NCBI RefSeq assembly: GCF_000189255.1
Contig: NZ_AEVS01000009.1
Span: 1 to 64,000, forward strand
DNA: 64,000 bases
Direction: 5' to 3'
From: Vibrio brasiliensis LMG 20546
Lineage (GTDB): Bacteria > Pseudomonadota > Gammaproteobacteria > Enterobacterales > Vibrionaceae
A model generated the notes under the pieces. The model was not told the DNA's origin. It saw only the letters and a list, made by a program, of their open reading frames with translations, and ran no database searches. Shown here one piece after another: positions 17,417 to 26,356 of this stretch (the stretch's first letter is position 1; every line of letters starts with the position of its first letter). Made by a program: the position numbers and the translations under genes.

Positions 17417-19312
17417 ATGGTAGGAGAGTTTGGCCATTTTGCTTTGGTTTGGGTAACCCTTTCCAGCACTTTGTGTTGTGCACACTATGCCTGGCAAAAG
17501 TGGTTTGCTAGTGGTCATACTCTCGATTTATCTTTTATAGCGAGGCTTAACGGCGTGATGGCGTCGTTGAGTCTTATTGCGCTTGCCTACCTGTTTGTAA
17601 ACGATCAGTTTCAGTTTCACTACGTTGCTTCTCATTCCAACTCTGCTCTGCCTGTGTTTTTCAAAGTCGCCGCCGTTTGGGGGGGACATGAAGGCTCAAT
17701 GCTTTTTTGGGTTTTCACTCTGGCGTTATGGTCTTGCTGTATCTCCTTTATCCGTTCTGCTGCCAACCGATATCTGCAAGATGTGCTGTGGATTATGGGC
17801 TTGTTTATCGCGGCTTTTGGCTGGTTTACTCTGACGGCTTCTAATCCATTTAGTTACTCTGAGCTGTGGCTTGAACAGGGGCGAGACCTTAACCCTATGT
17901 TGCAAGATATTGGTCTGATTTTTCATCCGCCGTTACTCTATCTTGGCTATATAGGCTTCTCTACCGTGCTCGCTTTTGCAATCGCCGCTCTCATGCAGCC
18001 TGGTTTTTTCCATCAGTGGGTGAGGTTGGCGACTCCTTGGGTGATTTCCGCGTGGGCGTTTCTGACGCTAGGTATCTTAGTTGGCTCCTGGTGGGCATAC
18101 AACGAGCTGGGTTGGGGCGGCTGGTGGTTTTGGGATCCGGTAGAAAATGCTTCGTTACTGCCATGGTTAACGGGAACCGCTCTGCTTCATGCGATGCTGG
18201 CGGCACGGCGTAAGGAGCAACAAAAACGCGCGGCTCTGATTCTCGCACTGGTTACTTTCTGTCTCAGTATCCTAGGTACATTTATCGTTCGTTCCGGTGT
18301 ACTGACTTCTGTTCATGCATTCGCGGTTGATCCGGGTAAGGGGATTGCTTTACTCGTGATTTTGGCGCTCACCCTGCTTGGTTCTTTTTCGTTACTGTTT
18401 GAACGTGGCGATGTTGTTATAAGTAAGCCGATAACCGCCTTAGTCAGCCGCGGCTATTTAGCGCTCGTCTCAGTTGGACTGCTTGTGGTCGCGAGCTTTA
18501 CCGTGTTTTTAGGCACCTTTTATCCGATGGTTTATGAATTGGCTGGTTTAGGCTCAGTATCCGTCGGTGCGCCCTACTTTAATACGCTGTTCTTACCACT
18601 AACCCTATTGGCTCTTCTGGCGATGGGCTTTGTGCCATTGTTGAAATGGCAGCGCGGTGGCTATTACTCATGGCGCCAGATCATGGCGATGTTTGTTGCT
18701 TGTCTGCTCGCGGGATGCCTGATTTATCTGGTACAGGTTGAACATCCTGCTGCGATCTTGCTGATTGTATGGGGACTGGCGATGTGGGTGTTGGTTAGCC
18801 ATCTAGTTTTGGTGGTGAAACAGTCACGTTGCTCCTTTATGGCGCTCGCTCATCTCGGGCTAGCTATCAGCGCTGTCGGCGCAGTGATGAATGCAGAACA
18901 TTCTTACGAAGCCAGCTATAAAATGAGTGATGGTACGTCGGTCAAGTTTGCAGACTGGCAAGTGGACTATCTGACCACCAACTGGACGATTGGCCCCAAC
19001 TATACTGCTGAGCAGGCGGTGTTATATTTTTCCAGGCAAAACAAAGGATTTGAACTGGCACCAGAGCGTCGTCACTATCCAGTCCGAGTCATGAATATGA
19101 GTGAGCCTGCTATCGGTTCGTTCTGGCATGGGGATTACTATGTCACCCTTGCGAGTAAAGTAGATTCTCGTGCCTATGCAGTGAAGATCCAGTATAAAGC
19201 GTATATTGGCTGGATATGGGGTGGTGCGCTGATTGTTATGCTAGGGGCTCTGTTACCCTTGCTACCAAAACGACGTAAAGAGGCAGTGAATGGCGCTATC
19301 AAGCAAGCATAA
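17417..19312 (+). CDS. nrfE: NrfE, CcmF-family heme lyase
   Basis: The 631-residue polytopic protein belongs to the CcmF/NrfE family. The heme-handling WWD motif is plain (WGGWWFWDPVENASLLPWL). With NrfF and NrfG it makes the dedicated lyase that attaches heme to the CXXCK site of NrfA. It is followed, with a 23-base overlap, by a thioredoxin-like gene of the same system. Confidence 0.93.
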   Translation: MVGEFGHFALVWVTLSSTLCCAHYAWQKWFASGHTLDLSFIARLNGVMASLSLIALAYLFVNDQFQFHYVASHSNSALPVFFKVAAVWGGHEGSMLFWVFTLALWSCCISFIRSAANRYLQDVLWIMGLFIAAFGWFTLTASNPFSYSELWLEQGRDLNPMLQDIGLIFHPPLLYLGYIGFSTVLAFAIAALMQPGFFHQWVRLATPWVISAWAFLTLGILVGSWWAYNELGWGGWWFWDPVENASLLPWLTGTALLHAMLAARRKEQQKRAALILALVTFCLSILGTFIVRSGVLTSVHAFAVDPGKGIALLVILALTLLGSFSLLFERGDVVISKPITALVSRGYLALVSVGLLVVASFTVFLGTFYPMVYELAGLGSVSVGAPYFNTLFLPLTLLALLAMGFVPLLKWQRGGYYSWRQIMAMFVACLLAGCLIYLVQVEHPAAILLIVWGLAMWVLVSHLVLVVKQSRCSFMALAHLGLAISAVGAVMNAEHSYEASYKMSDGTSVKFADWQVDYLTTNWTIGPNYTAEQAVLYFSRQNKGFELAPERRHYPVRVMNMSEPAIGSFWHGDYYVTLASKVDSRAYAVKIQYKAYIGWIWGGALIVMLGALLPLLPKRRKEAVNGAIKQA

Positions 19313-19826
19313 AATAACGATTTTCATTATTGGATTAGCTGGGTTTATTGGTTTCCTTGTTGCCGGGCTCAATTCGCAGCAGTTTGGGCCTGATACTAAA
19401 CCTGTAGTGCGCCAGTTTCCTGTTATGTCTGTTGAATTGTTGAACAGTGAGTTGCCCGTTAATAGTACTCAGCTGTTTTCGAATGATTACCAGCTGGTCA
19501 ATGTCTGGGCGTCTTGGTGTGGGATATGTCGTCAGGAACATGAATATCTAAATCAACTGCAACAGCAAGGAGTCACGATTGTTGGCCTCAACTATCGTGA
19601 TAAACGCTCTGGTGCCGTTAATTATCTTGGTCAGTTGGGTAACCCGTACTCAGAGATAATTTATGACCCTAAAGGGATGCTTTCGCTGGATCTTGGTGTG
19701 GTTGGTACACCTGAAACTTATTTAGTGACCAGAGAAGGCAATATAGTTTATAAGCACTTTGGCTTGCTGAACGAACGTGCGTGGAATAAACATTTTGCCC
19801 GCTACTTTGAACAGGGGCAGAGTTAG
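19290..19826 (+). CDS. DsbE/CcmG-like thioredoxin of the nrf cluster
   Basis: This 178-residue protein has an N-terminal membrane anchor (ITIFIIGLAGFIGFLVAG), a periplasmic thioredoxin fold with active site WASWCGIC and the cis-proline stretch GVVGTPETYLV. It probably keeps apocytochrome or NrfF thiols reduced for heme attachment. The gene overlaps nrfE by 23 bases and is two bases from nrfF. E. coli nrf has no such gene, but NrfX-type genes occur in other nrf clusters. Confidence 0.88.
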   Translation: MALSSKHKITIFIIGLAGFIGFLVAGLNSQQFGPDTKPVVRQFPVMSVELLNSELPVNSTQLFSNDYQLVNVWASWCGICRQEHEYLNQLQQQGVTIVGLNYRDKRSGAVNYLGQLGNPYSEIIYDPKGMLSLDLGVVGTPETYLVTREGNIVYKHFGLLNERAWNKHFARYFEQGQS

Positions 19827-19828
19827 TT

Positions 19829-20284
19829 ATGAGCCGTTATTTGGTCGTGTTTCGGTTAGTATGTGTACTCTTGACAGCGCTTTCCAGCAAGGTTTTTGCA
19901 AGCGAGCAAGAGCTGTTTGTTGCTGCAACGAGTGAGCAAAATGCTCAGGTTGAACTGTTTGAGTTTAAAACACCTCAATTACAAAAGCGTGCCATTGAAC
20001 TGGCGAAGTCGCTGCGCTGTCCTCAATGTCAGAACCAGAATCTTGTCGAATCGAATTCCCCGATTGCAAAAGATTTACGTTTAATCGTGTTTCAGAAAAT
20101 CAATCAGGGTCAGAGTGAACAGGACGTGGTGGATTTTATGACGGCGCGATACGGAGAGTTTGTTCTCTACAAACCCTCATTCAGTTTATCCAATGCGTTA
20201 TTGTGGCTGGCGCCGTTACTGTTGCTGGCAGGATTTATTCTTTTCTCTGTGCGCCGTATAGGTGTTGACTCATCCAACCGCTAA
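19829..20284 (+). CDS. nrfF: NrfF, CcmH-like heme lyase subunit
   Basis: This 151-residue protein has a signal peptide, the redox motif LRCPQCQNQNLVESNSPIA and a C-terminal membrane helix (ALLWLAPLLLLAGFILFSVRR), the standard layout of CcmH/NrfF. It interacts with apocytochrome cysteines. It is the last gene of the rightward nrf operon; no clear terminator follows. Confidence 0.92.
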   Translation: MSRYLVVFRLVCVLLTALSSKVFASEQELFVAATSEQNAQVELFEFKTPQLQKRAIELAKSLRCPQCQNQNLVESNSPIAKDLRLIVFQKINQGQSEQDVVDFMTARYGEFVLYKPSFSLSNALLWLAPLLLLAGFILFSVRRIGVDSSNR

Positions 20285-20392
20285 CACAGCTCTCTGCTCT
20301 GCGACGACGGATAAAGATGACAATTTACTGATAGAAAATTTTGCTCATTGGTATAGAGTGGAGTTTGATTTAGTAGCAGTAGTTAGATATCA

Positions 20393-20851
20393 GTGCGTTA
20401 CGCAATAGAGCAATATGATAAACATGGCTTTTTGAAGGCACCTAAACTTCTTTGGTTTGGATGGTTATTTATGGCCAAAGCATGGGTAGTGTTTGTTGTC
20501 GCAGGCGCGAGCCGCGATAGTGGCAGCAAAATATTGTCGATAGTGTATCCCGATCACTCCATGCTTTACCTCGGGTTGGCAATGGGCATTCCAAGCATCC
20601 TTCTGATGTGGATGGTTAGTCTGCGTAGTCCGGAACGAAACTGGCTTAACCGAATCGTTTCATGGGGTAGAAGTATTACTCTGGTTACCGCAAGCGCTCA
20701 ATTGGCACAAAGCCTTTACCATGTTTATCTCACCCATGGGGCATTCAGTTGGACCAATGGTGCCGTGATGCTACTCCTGCTATGGTTTATTATCTACGTA
20801 GCTAAAAGTCGCAGTGTTAGGGATAGCTTTCATAACCCTCCGGCACAGTGA
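20393..20851 (+). CDS. DUF2919 membrane protein
   Basis: The 152-residue protein has about four membrane helices (LLWFGWLFMAKAWVVFVVAG; MLYLGLAMGIPSILLMWMV; and two more). The pattern fits DUF2919, a family of unknown role common in vibrios. The start is a GTG, and no good Shine-Dalgarno is seen. It lies between nrfF and the Dyp peroxidase, on the same strand as both. Confidence 0.8.
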   Translation: MRYAIEQYDKHGFLKAPKLLWFGWLFMAKAWVVFVVAGASRDSGSKILSIVYPDHSMLYLGLAMGIPSILLMWMVSLRSPERNWLNRIVSWGRSITLVTASAQLAQSLYHVYLTHGAFSWTNGAVMLLLLWFIIYVAKSRSVRDSFHNPPAQ

Positions 20852-20933
20852 TCGTGCTAAGCGATGATCGTTATCAATATATTGAAATAAAAACGAAATA
20901 CACTGAGCAAAAAAAGAAAGTGAGGAATTAAAA

Positions 20934-21836
20934 ATGTCATACCCTCAAAGTGCCATTCTTCCTGAAGCTGGCCCGTTTGCACAATACACCTTGCTCAAGG
21001 TGACAGAAAATCCGCAACACGTATTACAACAGTTACAGGCTTTACCAACACTGGTTGAACAGCTCAATGAGCAGCAACCAGGTGCTGAACTGACGCTTTC
21101 GATCGGTTTTACTAAAGCGTTCTGGAGCAAGCTAGATGCGCCTGTACCAGCTGAACTGATTGACTTCCCGCAGTTAGGCGAAGGCGACGTGGTTGCACCA
21201 AGCTCAGATGTCGATGTCTTGATCCACTGTCATTCTAACCGTCATGACCTGCATTTCTACCTGCTACGCAAGTTTTTTGCTGAAGTGTCAGAGCAGGTTT
21301 CGGTTGTTGATGAGACCTACGGTTACCGCTATCTGGATTCGCGTGATATGACTGAGTTCGTTGATGGCACAGAGAACCCGAAAGAGGCTCAGCGTGAAGA
21401 GGTGGCGATCATCCCACAAGGCGAACTTGCTGGTGGCAGCTACGTAATGGTACAACGCTTCATCCACAACTTACCTTCGTGGAATCGTCTGAATGTATCT
21501 GCGCAAGAGAAAGTGATTGGTCGTACTAAACCTGATTCTATTGAGCTGGAAGATGTGCCTGCTGCATCGCACGTTGGTCGTGTTGATATTAAAGAAGAGG
21601 GTAAAGGCCTTAAGATTGTTCGCCACAGCCTGCCATACGGTAGTGTTTCAGGTGAACATGGCTTGCTATTTATTGCGTACTGCAACACCTTACACAACTT
21701 CAAAGCCATGCTTGAAAGTATGTATGGCGTAACGGATGGCAAAACAGACCAGCTACTGCGCTTTACTCATGCCGTAACTGGCGCTTACTTCTTTGCACCA
21801 TCAGCACAAATGTTGGCTGAGCTTAAGCTGAAATAA
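20934..21836 (+). CDS. Dyp-type heme peroxidase
   Basis: The 300-residue protein carries the family signature GxxDG as FVDGTENP, a candidate proximal heme His in AASHVGR, and a conserved Arg and C-terminal region (YGSVSGEHGLLFIAYC, FTHAVTGAYFFAPS). It has no signal peptide, so it is a cytoplasmic class-B-like enzyme that oxidises organic substrates with hydrogen peroxide. A short gene-free segment precedes it, and it ends in its own terminator. The same gene precedes the flagellins in other vibrios. Confidence 0.93.
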   Translation: MSYPQSAILPEAGPFAQYTLLKVTENPQHVLQQLQALPTLVEQLNEQQPGAELTLSIGFTKAFWSKLDAPVPAELIDFPQLGEGDVVAPSSDVDVLIHCHSNRHDLHFYLLRKFFAEVSEQVSVVDETYGYRYLDSRDMTEFVDGTENPKEAQREEVAIIPQGELAGGSYVMVQRFIHNLPSWNRLNVSAQEKVIGRTKPDSIELEDVPAASHVGRVDIKEEGKGLKIVRHSLPYGSVSGEHGLLFIAYCNTLHNFKAMLESMYGVTDGKTDQLLRFTHAVTGAYFFAPSAQMLAELKLK

Positions 21837-21857
21837 ACAGTTATTACTTAATCAGTT

Positions 21858-21883
21858 AAAGCCGAACCTCAGGGTTCGGCTTT
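21858..21883 (+). terminator. Terminator of the Dyp peroxidase gene
   Basis: The stem is AAAGCCGAACC / GGTTCGGCTTT with a TCAG loop, followed by more T residues. It separates the peroxidase gene from the flagellar cluster. Confidence 0.93.
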
Positions 21884-21898
21884 TTTGCTTTTATTTGT

Positions 21899-21924
21899 TA
21901 AAGAAAACCGTAGATTGCCGATAA
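21899..21924 (+). promoter_or_regulatory. Sigma-28 promoter of the first flagellin gene
   Basis: TAAAGAAA-N10-GCCGATAA fits the FliA (sigma-28) consensus TAAAGTTT-N11-GCCGATAA, with a perfect -10 box. It lies 34 bp upstream of the start codon, just after the peroxidase terminator. Confidence 0.8.
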
Positions 21925-21957
21925 AGAGAGTAACCCGAAAGAGGACAATGCAACTTT

Positions 21958-23091
21958 ATGACAATCACGGTAAATACGAACGTCTCAGCAATGACTGCGC
22001 AACGACACTTGTCGAAGGCGACGGATCTTCTGAACCAATCACTGGAGAGACTCTCTTCAGGGAATCGTATTAATAGTGCCAAAGATGATGCCGCAGGGTT
22101 GCAGATTTCCAATCGCCTTGAGTCACAGATGCGAGGGTTAGATGTCGCAATGCGAAATGCCAATGACGGTATTTCGATTATGCAGACGGCAGAAGGTGCC
22201 ATGAATGAAACCACTAACCTGCTTCAGCGTATGCGTGACCTCTCTCTTCAATCTGCCAACGGTTCTAACAGTCGTGCTGAGCGAGATGCCTTGCAAGAGG
22301 AAATGAGCGCTTTAAACGATGAATTGAACAGAATCGCCGAAACCACCTCTTTTGGTGGTCGAAAATTGCTCAACGGTTCATTTTCCTCTTCTGCTTTTCA
22401 AATTGGTGCCAGTTCAGGTGAAGCGGTACAAGTTTCACTAAAGAACATGCGTTCAGACAGTTTGGATATGGGGGGCTTCAGTTACATCGCAGCTGGTAAA
22501 GCGGATAGCAACTGGCAGGTCGCTCAGGGAAGCAACACATTGGTGATGGAATATACCAATGCTCAGGGTCAGCAAGAGACCATCAATATTAACGCAAAAG
22601 TTGGCGACGATATTGAAGAGCTTGCCACTTATATCAATGGTCAAACCGACAAAGTTTCCGCTTCAGTTAATGAAGAAGGTCAGCTACAAATCTTTATGGC
22701 AGGTAAGCAAGCGTCGGGAACCGTCTCTTTCTCAGGTAGCTTAGCTAATCAGTTAAGTATGAATCTGGCAGGCTACGAAGCGGTTGATAACATTGATATC
22801 TCTCAAGCCGGCGGTGCACAGCGCGCGGTATCGATTATTGATACTGCTTTAAAGTATGTTGATAGCCACCGTGCCGAACTAGGGGCAATGCAGAACCGAT
22901 TTAACCACGCGATTAATAATCTTTCTAACGTAAACGAGAATCTATCGGCTTCCAACAGTCGGATTAAAGATACTGACTACGCGAAAGAGACAACCCAGAT
23001 GGTTAAGCAACAGATTTTACAACAGGTCAGTACTTCAATACTGGCTCAGGCTAAACAGCAGCCGAACCTGGCGTTGACTCTACTCGGTTAA
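21958..23091 (+). CDS. flaF: Flagellin (FlaF of V. parahaemolyticus type, FlaE of V. cholerae type)
   Basis: The 377-residue flagellin has conserved N-terminal ([35 protein letters not shown]) and C-terminal ([20 protein letters not shown]) D0/D1 domains and a short, variable centre. It is the most divergent of the three here, as expected for the first gene of the three-flagellin cluster. It has its own sigma-28 promoter. Gene names differ between Vibrio species, so the symbol follows position only. Confidence 0.85.
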   Translation: MTITVNTNVSAMTAQRHLSKATDLLNQSLERLSSGNRINSAKDDAAGLQISNRLESQMRGLDVAMRNANDGISIMQTAEGAMNETTNLLQRMRDLSLQSANGSNSRAERDALQEEMSALNDELNRIAETTSFGGRKLLNGSFSSSAFQIGASSGEAVQVSLKNMRSDSLDMGGFSYIAAGKADSNWQVAQGSNTLVMEYTNAQGQQETININAKVGDDIEELATYINGQTDKVSASVNEEGQLQIFMAGKQASGTVSFSGSLANQLSMNLAGYEAVDNIDISQAGGAQRAVSIIDTALKYVDSHRAELGAMQNRFNHAINNLSNVNENLSASNSRIKDTDYAKETTQMVKQQILQQVSTSILAQAKQQPNLALTLLG

Positions 23092-23124
23092 TTGTCAAAA
23101 AAGAGAATGTTATCGACAGGCCCG

Positions 23125-23156
23125 AGTGAAGCTTTAGCGAAAAAATCACTTTTTTT
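23125..23156 (+). terminator. Possible terminator after the first flagellin gene
   Basis: AGTGA and TCACT can pair with a further TTT/AAA inside, and a run of seven T follows. The stem is short and interrupted, so confidence is low. Confidence 0.4.
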
Positions 23157-23226
23157 ACTCTTTTTATCTCTTAATCACGTTTTTATCGCCAAATGTATTT
23201 TTTTTAAGAAAAAACTAAAAAAATAC

Positions 23227-23253
23227 TCAAGGTTTTCGAAACCGAGCCGTTAA
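23227..23253 (+). promoter_or_regulatory. Sigma-28 promoter of the second flagellin gene
   Basis: TCAAGGTT-N11-GCCGTTAA matches the sigma-28 consensus with correct spacing, 88 bp upstream of the start codon. The -10 box is identical to that of the third flagellin gene. Confidence 0.75.
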
Positions 23254-23285
23254 TAAAAGTAACTTTTGAGAGAACTACAAACTTT

Positions 23286-23308
23286 GGTTTTCCGAGACGT
23301 CGGAAACC
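23286..23308 (+). promoter_or_regulatory. 5' leader hairpin of the second flagellin mRNA
   Basis: GGTTTTCCGA / TCGGAAACC forms a hairpin (7 perfect pairs, a bulged T, two more pairs) around a GACG loop. It lies inside the expected transcript, ahead of GATACATCG (23310-23318) and the ribosome binding site. GGA occurs four times between this hairpin and the start codon. Confidence 0.5.
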
Positions 23309-23341
23309 GGATACATCGGAAAATCAAACGGAGAAATCACC

Positions 23342-24475
23342 ATGGCAGTGAATGTAAATACTAACGTAGCAGCAATGACAGCACAGCGTTACCTAAACAG
23401 CGCAAACAACGCACAACAAGTTTCAATGGAGCGTTTGTCATCTGGCTCAAAGATCAACAGCGCAAAAGACGATGCAGCGGGTCTACAAATCTCTAACCGC
23501 CTAAACGTTCAAAGCCGTGGTCTTGATGTTGCAGTACGTAACGCTAACGACGGTATCTCTATCGCGCAAACTGCTGAAGGTGCGATGAACGAGACAACTA
23601 ACATCCTGCAACGTATGCGTGACCTATCGCTACAATCTGCGAACGGTTCAAACTCGAAATCAGAGCGTGTTGCAATCCAGGAAGAAGTTACAGCACTTAA
23701 CGACGAACTAAATCGTATCGCTGAAACCACTTCATTTGGTGGTAACAAGCTACTTAACGGCACTTACGCGACTAAGTCATTCCAAATTGGTGCTGACAAC
23801 GGTGAAGCAGTAATGCTAACTCTGAACGACATGCGTAGTGACAACATCGGCATGGGCGGTACAAGCTACCAGGCTGCGAACAGCAAAGATAAAGACTGGA
23901 CTGTTCAAGCTGGCGCAAACGACCTTGCAATCACACTGACTGAAAAAGATGGTGCTGAGCAGACAATCAACATCTCTGCTAAAGCGGGTGATGATATCGA
24001 AGAGCTAGCGACTTACATCAACGGTCAAACTGACATGGTTAAAGCGTCAGTAAACGAAGATGGTCAGCTACAAGTATTCGCTGGCAACAACAAAGTTGAA
24101 GGCGCAGTAAGCTTCGCTGGTGGTCTGGCAGGTGAGCTAAGCATGGGTGAAGGTAAAGCAGTAACTGTTGATACTATCGATGTTACATCAGTTGGTGGCG
24201 CGCAAGAATCTGTAGCGATTGTTGATTCAGCACTGAAATACGTAGATAGCCACCGTGCAGAGCTGGGTGCTTTCCAAAACCGTTTCAACCACGCGATTAA
24301 CAACTTAGACAACATCAACGAAAACGTGAATGCTTCTAAGAGCCGTATCAAAGATACAGACTTCGCGAAAGAGACAACTGCACTGACTAAGACTCAAATT
24401 CTGTCTCAAGCTTCAAGCTCTATCCTTGCTCAGGCAAAACAGGCGCCAAACTCGGCACTAAGCCTACTAGGTTAA
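23342..24475 (+). CDS. flaB: Flagellin (FlaB of V. parahaemolyticus type, FlaD of V. cholerae type)
   Basis: This 377-residue flagellin is close to the other two in the D0/D1 domains ([34 protein letters not shown]) and differs mainly around residues 150-280. It has its own sigma-28 promoter and a strong terminator, so it is a single-gene unit. CGGAG lies eight bases before the ATG. Codon choice is strongly biased, as expected for a very abundant filament protein. Confidence 0.88.
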   Translation: MAVNVNTNVAAMTAQRYLNSANNAQQVSMERLSSGSKINSAKDDAAGLQISNRLNVQSRGLDVAVRNANDGISIAQTAEGAMNETTNILQRMRDLSLQSANGSNSKSERVAIQEEVTALNDELNRIAETTSFGGNKLLNGTYATKSFQIGADNGEAVMLTLNDMRSDNIGMGGTSYQAANSKDKDWTVQAGANDLAITLTEKDGAEQTINISAKAGDDIEELATYINGQTDMVKASVNEDGQLQVFAGNNKVEGAVSFAGGLAGELSMGEGKAVTVDTIDVTSVGGAQESVAIVDSALKYVDSHRAELGAFQNRFNHAINNLDNINENVNASKSRIKDTDFAKETTALTKTQILSQASSSILAQAKQAPNSALSLLG

Positions 24476-24490
24476 TTGAGACCTTGATCA

Positions 24491-24516
24491 AAAAATCCAG
24501 CTTCGGCTGGATTTTT
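24491..24516 (+). terminator. Terminator of the second flagellin gene
   Basis: AAAAATCCAGC / GCTGGATTTTT closed by a TTCG tetraloop and followed by T residues is a strong intrinsic terminator. Confidence 0.95.
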
Positions 24517-24596
24517 TTGTTTCTACTAACTATTTGATCTTTCTATTAATTCTTACGTCATGCGGAAAAAGTTAATAAAAATGCCTAATTTATTTC

Positions 24597-24623
24597 TAAA
24601 GGTATTTTTTAGTAGGCCGTTAA
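24597..24623 (+). promoter_or_regulatory. Sigma-28 promoter of the third flagellin gene
   Basis: TAAAGGTA-N11-GCCGTTAA is a close match to the sigma-28 consensus with exact spacing, 80 bp upstream of the start codon. Confidence 0.85.
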
Positions 24624-24640
24624 AGGATTGAGAGAAATGA

Positions 24641-24678
24641 GATGTATCGAAGCGAGGTGAGAGACGCTGAGATACATC
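24641..24678 (+). promoter_or_regulatory. 5' leader hairpin of the third flagellin mRNA
   Basis: GATGTATC and GATACATC pair (8 bp); after a two-base GA bulge on each side, AGCG and CGCT pair (4 bp) around a ten-base loop. The symmetry is exact. The element lies between the promoter and an AAGGAG ribosome binding site and shares GATACATCG with the second flagellin leader. Confidence 0.6.
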
Positions 24679-24703
24679 GCCCTAATGCCTAAGGAGATCA
24701 AAT

Positions 24704-25837
24704 ATGGCAATTAACGTAAACACGAACGTGTCTGCGATGACTGCTCAGCGTTACCTTAATGGTGCGACTGATGGCATGCAGAAATCGATGGAGCGTCTAT
24801 CTTCGGGGTACAAAATCAACAGTGCCCGTGATGATGCTGCTGGACTACAAATCTCAAACCGCTTGAACTCGCAAAGCCGTGGCTTAGACATGGCTGTAAA
24901 AAATGCGAATGACGGTATCTCAATTGCGCAGACAGCTGAAGGTGCAATGAATGAGACAACCAACATTCTGCAACGTATGCGTGATTTGGCACTCCAATCT
25001 TCGAATGGTTCTAACTCCCGTTCGGAGCGTATCGCTATTCAAGAAGAAGTGACCGCTCTTAACGACGAGTTAAACCGTATTGCAGAAACCACCTCATTCG
25101 GTGGTAACAAACTGCTTAACGGTACCTTCGGTAATCAATCTTTCCAAATTGGTGCGAGCTCAGGTGAGGCTGTTCAGCTATCGATGGGTAACATGCGTTC
25201 TGACACCATAGATATGGGTGGTAAAGCGTATATTGCTCAAGAAGGCAAAGCAGCGGATTGGACCGTCTCTTCAGGGGCGACAGATCTTACCCTAGGCTAT
25301 ACTGATGTACATGGTGAGGCACAAGAACTCACGATTAATGCTAAAGCTGGCGATGATATCGAGCAATTGGCTACGTACATTAACGGTCAGAGTGCTGATG
25401 TTAAGGCTTCCGTAGGCGAAGAGGGCAAGCTACAACTTTTTGCTGCTTCAAATAAGGTTGCAACTGACGTCACAATCGGTGGTGGTTTAGGTTCAGAAAT
25501 CGGTTTCGGTGCTGCTCAAGAGAGAACAGTTGCCGATGTTGACGTTACTTCAGTAGCAGGTTCACAGCTCGCTGTATCTGTTATTGATGGTGCTTTGAAG
25601 ACGGTTGACAGCCAACGTGCTGAACTGGGTGCATTCCAGAACCGTTTCGGACATGCAATCAGTAACCTAGACAACATTAATGAGAACGTTAATGCTTCTC
25701 GTAGCCGGATAGTTGATACAGACTACGCTAAAGAAACAACGGCGATGACTAAGTCGCAAATTCTTCAGCAAGCGAGTACATCTGTCCTAGCGCAAGCTAA
25801 GCAGTCTCCGTCGGCAGCACTTAGCTTATTAGGTTAA
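24704..25837 (+). CDS. flaA: Flagellin (FlaA of V. parahaemolyticus type, FlaB of V. cholerae type)
   Basis: This 377-residue flagellin has the conserved termini ([34 protein letters not shown]) and a distinct central domain. An AAGGAG sits seven bases before the ATG. flaG follows 71 bp later without an obvious terminator between them. The symbol follows gene order (flaF-flaB-flaA next to flaG) and not a database match. Confidence 0.88.
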   Translation: MAINVNTNVSAMTAQRYLNGATDGMQKSMERLSSGYKINSARDDAAGLQISNRLNSQSRGLDMAVKNANDGISIAQTAEGAMNETTNILQRMRDLALQSSNGSNSRSERIAIQEEVTALNDELNRIAETTSFGGNKLLNGTFGNQSFQIGASSGEAVQLSMGNMRSDTIDMGGKAYIAQEGKAADWTVSSGATDLTLGYTDVHGEAQELTINAKAGDDIEQLATYINGQSADVKASVGEEGKLQLFAASNKVATDVTIGGGLGSEIGFGAAQERTVADVDVTSVAGSQLAVSVIDGALKTVDSQRAELGAFQNRFGHAISNLDNINENVNASRSRIVDTDYAKETTAMTKSQILQQASTSVLAQAKQSPSAALSLLG

Positions 25838-25908
25838 TCGATAGGTTCGATTGGAGCTTATTGGTACAACGTTATGTTGTGACCTGCTAAGGTGGAAGGG
25901 AGATCGTT

Positions 25909-26337
25909 ATGGAAATACCATCCTACACATCGAACATCCAGCCTTATGGCTCAGAAAGTGGCACTAAACTTGCTTCAAAGTACGATGGTGTACAGCAAGT
26001 TTCCTCGCAAAAGGAGCAGGTCTCTACAACTGAGGCAAGCGAAAAAGCGTCTCAAACTGTTGAAAAAGCAATCGAAGCCTCGAAAGAGAGGGAGAAGCTA
26101 AACAGGGCCGAGCGTGAAAGGATTGTTGAGCAGATGAATGATTTTATCTCGTCGATCAACAAAGGCTTGTCCTTCAGGGTGGACGAAGAGTCCGGTAGAG
26201 ATGTTGTGACTATATATGAAGCGGATACTGGTGATATTATTCGTCAGATACCCGATGAGGAAATGTTAGAGATATTACGGCGCCTGAGGGAACAGACTGC
26301 CCGATATTCATCGGGGCTTGTTAACCAAACGGTGTAA
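25909..26337 (+). CDS. flaG: FlaG family protein
   Basis: This 142-residue protein has a charged, low-complexity N-terminal half rich in Ser, Glu and Lys. The conserved FlaG domain covers about residues 75-125 (FISSINKGLSFRVDEESGRDVVTIYEADTGDIIRQIPDEEMLEILRRL, split over these positions). FlaG influences filament length in other bacteria. It leads the flaG-fliD-flaI-fliS group, 19 bp before fliD. Confidence 0.9.
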   Translation: MEIPSYTSNIQPYGSESGTKLASKYDGVQQVSSQKEQVSTTEASEKASQTVEKAIEASKEREKLNRAERERIVEQMNDFISSINKGLSFRVDEESGRDVVTIYEADTGDIIRQIPDEEMLEILRRLREQTARYSSGLVNQTV

Positions 26338-26356
26338 TCGTACTTGAGGTGAGTGA

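Noticed and set aside
20852-20933. Fur box upstream of the Dyp peroxidase gene
   Set aside because: GATCGTTATCA resembles only part of the consensus, and no second half was convincing.
25838-25908. Sigma-54 promoter before flaG
   Set aside because: GG-N10-GC can be found (AGGT...GAGC), but the surrounding bases match poorly, so it was not annotated.
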